Origin: Pristionchus mayeri | Taxonomy: Eukaryota > Nematoda > Chromadorea > Rhabditida > Neodiplogasteridae | DNA: 64,000 nt | Assembly (NCBI GenBank): GCA_036245805.1 | Contig: BTRK01000004.1 | Span: 46,068,690 to 46,132,689 of the forward strand | Direction of reading: 5' to 3' | Shown: positions 56,401-64,000 of the stretch, in pieces | How the letters are laid out: every line of letters starts with the position of its first letter | Position numbering within the stretch: the first letter of the stretch is position 1 | The notes under the pieces: generated by a model | What the model was told of the DNA's origin: nothing | Databases searched by the model: none | What the model saw: only the letters and a program-made list of their open reading frames with translations | Made by a program: the position numbers and the translations under genes

Positions 56401-59400
56401 CGCCTTTCTCGATGCATACAAGGAAAGTTCTTTGAAATGGAGCTACATGCTCTAAAGCCAAATGTTAAACACGGCATGTTCATCATCTCTCCTTTTTACT
56501 GGGTCCCTATCAGCGAACATGGCTCTTCGAAAAAATTTTGAAAGCTTCTAGTGCTCGTTTTTCGAAAAGTGATCGTCTTTCTCGATGCATACAAGGATTG
56601 TTCTTTGAAATGGAGCTACATGCTCTAAAGCCAAATGTTAAACACGGTATGTTCATCATCTCTCCTTTTTACTGGGTCCCTATCAGCGAACATGGCTCTT
56701 CGAAAAAATTTTGAAAGCTTCTAGTGCTCGTTTTTCGAAAAGTGATCGCCTTTCTCGATGCATACAAGGAAAGTTCTTTGAAATGGAGCTACATGCTCTA
56801 AAGCCAAATGTTAAACACGGTATGTTCATCATCTCTCCTTTTACTGGGTCCCTATCAGCGAACATGGCTCTTCGAAAAATTTTTGAAAGCTTCTAGTGCT
56901 GGTTTTTGGAAAAGTGATCGTCTTTCTCGATGTATACAAGGATTGTTCTTTGAAATGAAGCTACATGCTCTAAGGCCAAATGTTAAACACGGTATGTTCA
57001 TCATCTCTCCTTTTACTGGGTCCCTATCAGCGAACATGGCTCTTCGAAAAATTTTAGAAAGCTTCTAGTGCTCGTTTTTCGAAAAGTGATCGTCTTTCTC
57101 GATGCATACAAGGATTGTTCTTTGAAATGAAGCTACATGCTCTAAAGCCAAATGTTAAACACGGTATGTTCATCATCTCTCCTTTTACTGGGTCCCTATC
57201 AGCGAACATGGCTCTTCGAAAAATTTTAGAAAGCTTCTAGTGCTCGTTTTTCGAAAAGTGATCGTCTTTCTCGATGCATACAAGGATTGTTCTTTGAAAT
57301 GGAGCTACATGCTCTAAAGCCAAATGTTAAACACGGTATGTTCATCATCTCTCCTTTTTACTGGGTCCCTATCAGCGAACATGGCTCTTCGAAAAAATTT
57401 TGAAAGCTTCTAGTGCTCGTTTTTCGAAAAGTGATCGCCTTTCTCGATGCATACAAGGAAAGTTCTTTGAAATGGAGCTACATGCTCTAAAGCCAAATGT
57501 TAAACACGGTATGTTCATCATCTCTCCTTTTACTGGGTCCCTATCAGCGAACATGGCTCTTCGAAAAATTTTTGAAAGCTTCTAGTTCTGGTTTTTCGAA
57601 AAGTGATCGTCTTTCTCGATGCATACAAGGATTGTTCTTTGAAATGAAGCTACATGCTCTAAGGCCAAATGTTAAACACGGTATGTTCATCATCTCTCCT
57701 TTTACTGGGTCCCTATCAGCGAACATGGCTCTTCGAAAAATTTTAGAAAGCTTCTAGTGCTCGTTTTTCGAAAAGTGATCGTCTTTCTCGATGCATACAA
57801 GGATTGTTCTTTGAAATGAAGCTACATGCTCTAAGGCCAAATGTTAAACACGGTATGTTCATCATCTCTCCTTTTTACTGGGTCCCTATCAGCGAACATG
57901 GCTCTTCGAAAAAATTTTGAAAGCTTCTAGTGCTCGTTTTTTTTCGAAAATTGATCGTCTTTCTCGATGCATACAAGGATTGTTCTTTTAAATGAAGCTA
58001 CATGCTCTAAAGCCAAATGTTAAACACGGTATGTTCATCATCTCTCCTTTTACTGGGTCCCTATCAGCGAACATGGCTCTTCGAAAAATTTTAGAAAGCT
58101 TCTAGTGCTCGTTTTTCGAAAAGTGATCGTCTTTCTCGATGCATACAAGGATTGTTCTTTGAAATGGAGCTACATGCTCTAAAGCCAAATGTTAAACACG
58201 GTATGTTCATCATCTCTCCTTTTACTGGGTCCCTATCAGCGAACATGGCTCTTCGAAAAAATTTTGAAAGCTTCTAGTGCTCGTTTTTCGAAAAGTGATC
58301 GCCTTTCTCGATGCATACAAGGAAAGTTCTTTGAAATGGAGCTACATGCTCTAAAGCCAAATGTTAAACACGGTATGTTCATCATCTCTCCTTTTACTGG
58401 GTCCCTATCAGCGAACATGGCTCTTCGAAAAATTTTTGAAAGCTTCTAGTGCTGGTTTTTCAAAAAGTGATCGTCTTTCTCGATGCATACAAGGATTGTT
58501 CTTTGAAATGAAGCTACATGCTCTAAGGCCAAATGTTAAACACGGTATGTTCAGCATCTCTCCTTTTTACTGGGTCCCTATCAGCGAACATGGCTCTTCG
58601 AAAAAATTTTGAAAGCTTCTAGTGCTCGTTTTTTTTCGAAAATTGATCGTCTTTCTCGATGCATACAAGGATTGTTCTTTTAAATGAAGCTACATGCTCT
58701 AAAGCCAAATGTTAAACACGGTATGTTCATCATCTCTCCTTTTACTGGGTCCCTATCAACGAACATGGCTCTTCGAAAAATTTTAGAAAGCTTCTAGTGC
58801 TCGTTTTTCGAAAAGTGATCGTCTTTCTCGATGCATACAAGGATTGTTCTTTGAAATGGAGCTACATGCTCTAAAGCCAAATGTTAAACACGGTATGTTC
58901 ATCATCTCTCCTTTTACTGGGTCCCTATCAGCGAACATGGCTCTTCGAAAAAATTTTGAAAGCTTCTAGTGCTCGTTTTTCGAAAAGTGATCGCCTTTCT
59001 CGATGCATACAAGGAAAGTTCTTTGAAATGGAGCTACATGCTCTAAAGCCAAATGTTAAACACGGTATGTTCATCATCTCTCCTTTTACTGGGTCCCTAT
59101 CAGCGAACATGGCTCTTCGAAAAATTTTTGAAAGCTTCTAGTGCTGGTTTTTCGAAAAGTGATCGTCTTTCTCGATGCATACAAGGATTGTTCTTTGAAA
59201 TGAAGCTACATGCTCTAAGGCCAAATGTTAAACACGGTATGTTCATCATCTCTCCTTTTACTGGGTCCCTATCAGCGAACATGGCTCTTCGAAAAATTTT
59301 AGAAAGCTTCTAGTGCTCGTTTTTCGAAAAGTGATCGTCTTTCTCGATGCATACAAGGATTGTTCTTTGAAATGGAGCTACATGCTCTAAAGCCAAATGT

Positions 59401-62400
59401 TAAACACGGTATGTTCATCATCTCTCCTTTTACTGGGTCCCTATCAGCGAACATGACTCTTCGAAAAATTTTAGAAAGCTTCTAGTGCTCGTTTTTCGAA
59501 AAGTGATCGTCTTTCTCGATGCATACAAGGATTGTTCTTTGAAATGAAGCTACATGCTCTAAGGCCAAATGTTAAGCACGGTATGTTCATCATCTCTCCT
59601 TTTTACTGGGTCCCTATCAGCGAACATGGCTCTTCGAAAAAATTTTGAAAGCTTCTAGTGCTCGTTTTTTTTCGAAAATTGATCGCCTTTCTCGATACAT
59701 ACAAGGAGTGTTCTTTGAAATGGAGCTACATGCTCTAATGCCAAATGTTAAACACGGTATGTTCATCATCTCTCCTTTTTACTGGGTCCCTATCAGCGAA
59801 CATGGTTCTTCGAAAAAATTTTGAAAGCTTCTAGTGCTCGTTTTTCGAAAAGTGATCGCCTTTCTCGATGCATACAAGGAGTGTTCTTTGAAATGGAGCT
59901 ACATGCTCTAAAGCCAAATGTTAAACACGGTATGTTCATCATCTCTCCTTTTACTGGGTCCCTATCAGCGAACATGGCTCTTCGAAAAATTTTAGAAAGC
60001 TTCTAGTGCTCGTTTTTCGAAAAGTGATCGTCTTTCTCGATGCATACAAGGATTGTTCTTTGAAATGGAGCTACATGCTCTAAAGCCAAATGTTAAACAC
60101 GGTATGTTCATCATCTCTCCTTTTACTGGGTCCCTATCAGCGAACATGGCTCTTCGAAAAAATTTTGAAAGCTTCTAGTGCTCGTTTTTCGAAAAGTGAT
60201 CGCCTTTCTCGATGCATACAAGGAAAGTTCTTTGAAATGGAGCTACATGCTCTAAAGCCAAATGTTAAACACGGTATGTTCATCATCTCTCCTTTTACTG
60301 GGTCCCTATCAGCGAACATGGCTCTTCGAAAAATTTTTGAAAGCTTCTAGTGCTGGTTTTTCGAAAAGTGATCGTCTTTCTCGATGCATACAAGGATTGT
60401 TCTTTGAAATGAAGCTACATGCTCTAAGGCCAAATGTTAAACACGGTATGTTCATCATCTCTCCTTTTACTGGGTCCCTATCAGCGAACATGGCTCTTCG
60501 AAAAATTTTAGAAAGCTTCTAGTGCTCGTTTTTCGAAAAGTGATCGTCTTTCTCGATGCATACAAGGATTGTTCTTTGAAATGGAGCTACATGCTCTAAA
60601 GCCAAATGTTAAACACGGTATGTTCATCATCTCTCCTTTTACTGGGTCCCTATCAGCGAACATGACTCTTCGAAAAATTTTAGAAAGCTTCTAGTGCTCG
60701 TTTTTCGAAAAGTGATCGTCTTTCTCGATGCATACAAGGATTGTTCTTTGAAATGAAGCTACATGCTCTAAGGCCAAATGTTAAGCACGGTATGTTCATC
60801 ATCTCTCCTTTTTACTGGGTCCCTATCAGCGAACATGGCTCTTCGAAAAAATTTTGAAAGCTTCTAGTGCTCGTTTTTTTTCGAAAATTGATCGCCTTTC
60901 TCGATACATACAAGGAGTGTTCTTTGAAATGGAGCTACATGCTCTAATGCCAAATGTTAAACACGGTATGTTCATCATCTCTCCTTTTTACTGGGTCCCT
61001 ATCAGCGAACATGGTTCTTCGAAAAAATTTTGAAAGCTTCTAGTGCTCGTTTTTCGAAAAGTGATCGCCTTTCTCGATGCATACAAGGAGTGTTCTTTGA
61101 AATGGAGCTACATGCTCTAAAGCCAAATGTTAAACACGGTATGTTCATCATCTCTCCTTTTTACTGGGTCCCTATCAGCGAACATGGTTCTTCGAAAAAA
61201 TTTTGAAAGCTTCTAGTGCTCGTTTTTCGAAAAGTGATCGCCTTTCTCGATGCATACAAGGAAAGTTCTTTGAAATGGAGCTACATGCTCTAAAGCCAAA
61301 TGTTAAACACGGTATGTTCATCATCTCTCCTTTTACTGGGTCCCTATCAGCGAACATGGCTCTTCGAAAAATTTTTGAAAGCTTCTAGTGCTGGTTTTTG
61401 GAAAAGTGATCGTCTTTCTCGATGTATACAAGGATTGTTCTTTGAAATGAAGCTACATGCTCTAAGGCCAAATGTTAAACACGGTATGTTCATCATCTCT
61501 CCTTTTACTGGGTCCCTATCAGCGAACATGGCTCTTCGAAAAATTTTAGAAAGCTTCTAGTGCTCGTTTTTCGAAAAGTGATCGTCTTTCTCGATGCATA
61601 CAAGGATTGTTCTTTTAAATGAAGCTACATGCTCTAAAGCCAAATGTTAAACACGGTATGTTCATCATCTCTCCTTTTACTGGGTCCCTATCAACGAACA
61701 TGGCTCTTCGAAAAATTTTAGAAAGCTTCTAGTGCTCGTTTTTCGAAAAGTGATCGTCTTTCTCGATGCATACAAGGATTGTTCTTTGAAATGGAGCTAC
61801 ATGCTCTAAAGCCAAATGTTAAACACGGTATGTTCATCATCTCTCCTTTTACTGGGTCCCTATCAGCGAACATGGCTCTTCGAAAAAATTTTGAAAGCTT
61901 CTAGTGCTCGTTTTTCGAAAAGTGATCGCCTTTCTCGATGCATACAAGGAAAGTTCTTTGAAATGGAGCTACATGCTCTAAAGCCAAATGTTAAACACGG
62001 TATGTTCATCATCTCTCCTTTTACTGGGTCCCTATCAGCGAACATGGCTCTTCGAAAAATTTTTGAAAGCTTCTAGTGCTGGTTTTTCGAAAAGTGATCG
62101 TCTTTCTCGATGCATACAAGGATTGTTCTTTGAAATGAAGCTACATGCTCTAAGGCCAAATGTTAAACACGGTATGTTCATCATCTCTCCTTTTACTGGG
62201 TCCCTATCAGCGAACATGGCTCTTCGAAAAATTTTAGAAAGCTTCTAGTGCTCGTTTTTCGAAAAGTGATCGTCTTTCTCGATGCATACAAGGATTGTTC
62301 TTTGAAATGGAGCTACATGCTCTAAAGCCAAATGTTAAACACGGTATGTTCATCATCTCTCCTTTTACTGGGTCCCTATCAGCGAACATGACTCTTCGAA

Positions 62401-64000
62401 AAATTTTAGAAAGCTTCTAGTGCTCGTTTTTCGAAAAGTGATCGTCTTTCTCGATGCATACAAGGATTGTTCTTTGAAATGAAGCTACATGCTCTAAGGC
62501 CAAATGTTAAGCACGGTATGTTCATCATCTCTCCTTTTTACTGGGTCCCTATCAGCGAACATGGCTCTTCGAAAAAATTTTGAAAGCTTCTAGTGCTCGT
62601 TTTTTTTCGAAAATTGATCGCCTTTCTCGATACATACAAGGAGTGTTCTTTGAAATGGAGCTACATGCTCTAATGCCAAATGTTAAACACGGTATGTTCA
62701 TCATCTCTCCTTTTTACTGGGTCCCTATCAGCGAACATGGTTCTTCGAAAAAATTTTGAAAGCTTCTAGTGCTCGTTTTTCGAAAAGTGATCGCCTTTCT
62801 CGATGCATACAAGGAGTGTTCTTTGAAATGGAGCTACATGCTCTAAAGCCAAATGTTAAACACGGTATGTTCATCATCTCTCCTTTTACTGGGTCCCTAT
62901 CAGCGAACATGGCTCTTCGAAAAATTTTAGAAAGCTTCTAGTGCTCGTTTTTCGAAAAGTGATCGTCTTTCTCGATGCATACAAGGATTGTTCTTTGAAA
63001 TGGAGCTACATGCTCTAAAGCCAAATGTTAAACACGGTATGTTCATCATCTCTCCTTTTACTGGGTCCCTATCAGCGAACATGGCTCTTCGAAAAAATTT
63101 TGAAAGCTTCTAGTGCTCGTTTTTCGAAAAGTGATCGCCTTTCTCGATGCATACAAGGAAAGTTCTTTGAAATGGAGCTACATGCTCTAAAGCCAAATGT
63201 TAAACACGGTATGTTCATCATCTCTCCTTTTACTGGGTCCCTATCAACGAACATGGCTCTTCGAAAAATTTTTGAAAGCTTCTAGTGCTGGTTTTTCGAA
63301 AAGTGATCGTCTTTCTCGATGCATACAAGGATTGTTCTTTGAAATGAAGCTACATGCTCTAAGGCCAAATGTTAAACACGGTATGTTCATCATCTCTCCT
63401 TTTACTGGGTCCCTATCAGCGAACATGGCTCTTCGAAAAATTTTAGAAAGCTTCTAGTGCTCGTTTTTCGAAAAGTGATCGTCTTTCTCGATGCATACAA
63501 GGATTGTTCTTTGAAATGGAGCTACATGCTCTAAAGCCAAATGTTAAACACGGTATGTTCATCATCTCTCCTTTTACTGGGTCCCTATCAGCGAACATGA
63601 CTCTTCGAAAAATTTTAGAAAGCTTCTAGTGCTCGTTTTTCGAAAAGTGATCGTCTTTCTCGATGCATACAAGGATTGTTCTTTGAAATGAAGCTACATG
63701 CTCTAAGGCCAAATGTTAAGCACGGTATGTTCATCATCTCTCCTTTTTACTGGGTCCCTATCAGCGAACATGGCTCTTCGAAAAAATTTTGAAAGCTTCT
63801 AGTGCTCGTTTTTTTTCGAAAATTGATCGCCTTTCTCGATACATACAAGGAGTGTTCTTTGAAATGGAGCTACATGCTCTAATGCCAAATGTTAAACACG
63901 GTATGTTCATCATCTCTCCTTTTTACTGGGTCCCTATCAGCGAACATGGTTCTTCGAAAAAATTTTGAAAGCTTCTAGTGCTCGTTTTTCGAAAAGTGAT
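50458..64000 (+). repeat. Satellite array, plus-oriented block (about 79 units, to window end)
   Basis: Head-to-tail monomers of about 172 bases with few substitutions. Landmarks per unit are GGAGCTACATGCTCTAA, GTTAAACACGGTATG, TACTGGGTCCCTATCAGCGA, CTTCGAAAAA and TTTTTCGAAAAG. Variants include units lacking about 16 bases before GATCGCC (near 51976, 53340, 55393, 56068, 56397). Others have TTTTTTTTCGAAAATTGATCG, or ACATGACTC instead of ACATGGCTC. Variant order repeats, giving higher-order periods. The array is not finished at the window edge. Frames of 60-94 residues on both strands are chance products of the monomer. Confidence 0.98.

Noticed and set aside
49140..64000. Dozens of repeated ORFs of 60-94 residues on both strands
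   Set aside because: They are frames of the 172-base satellite monomer. 172 is not divisible by three, frames end within two units, and both strands give equally long products. There is no start context or domain.
49351..64000. Regular repeats considered as a CRISPR array
   Set aside because: The whole 172-base unit is conserved with no unique spacers, and the setting is eukaryotic.
1..64000. tRNA, rRNA or other structured RNA genes
   Set aside because: I looked for tRNA-like boxes and rRNA-like stretches by eye and saw none; a covariance-model scan would be decisive.

Overview
The window looks like nuclear DNA of a nematode. Introns are mostly about 45-60 bases and end in TTTCAG-like acceptors. 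One gene is an expanded-family MATH-BTB protein of the kind common in nematodes. Short degenerate runs of the nematode telomere hexamer TTAGGC lie in introns, and the DNA is crowded with LINEs, Tc1/mariner relatives, foldback elements and a large satellite. I see no bacterial or viral genes, and I cannot fix the species from sequence alone.

Layout. 1-7.4 kb is transposon-on-transposon: a palindromic MITE (78-700), then a foldback element with arms of about 0.8 kb (789-1636 and 6631-7426) that has been split by a CR1/Jockey-like LINE on the minus strand (about 1637-6436) carrying a 21-base minisatellite at its 5' end. 7.4-17.3 kb is a tandem gene family of modular zinc-finger proteins on the plus strand: a decayed 3' fragment (7463-8542), an intact 23-exon gene encoding about 612 residues (8771-13275), and a shorter paralogue of about 375 residues (13499-17296). 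The paralogue seems to have lost the middle of its zinc-finger region but rejoined the two ends into a correctly spaced finger. 17.7-22.2 kb is an intact 11-exon MATH-BTB gene (341 residues). The spacing between the zinc-finger copies is only about 225 bases.

22-38 kb is gene-poor. It holds a third, diverged copy of the foldback arm, two 5'-truncated RTE-type retrotransposons (24.9-26.1 and 35.7-36.6 kb), a foldback element with internal 14-base palindromes (28.0-29.4 kb), several small hairpins, and two or three small uncertain genes. 38-47 kb is a stack of minus-strand CR1/Jockey-like LINEs, probably one nested in another, followed by an internally deleted Tc1-like element. From 49.35 kb to the end of the window everything is a satellite with a 172-base monomer. 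It has about 6 units in one orientation, then an inversion point near 50.46 kb, then about 79 units in the other orientation with clear multi-monomer higher-order repeats.

How things fit together. The two intact zinc-finger genes and the MATH-BTB gene are the only convincing multi-exon host genes. The zinc-finger proteins combine two helical modules, an acidic linker made of amplified exons, a basic segment and Cys/His fingers, which suggests DNA- or chromatin-binding factors. MATH-BTB proteins are usually substrate adaptors of CUL3 ubiquitin ligases. The most interesting observations are the repaired chimeric finger in the shorter paralogue, the same in-frame TAA at the same RT motif in two divergent RTE elements, and the inverted, higher-order satellite array.
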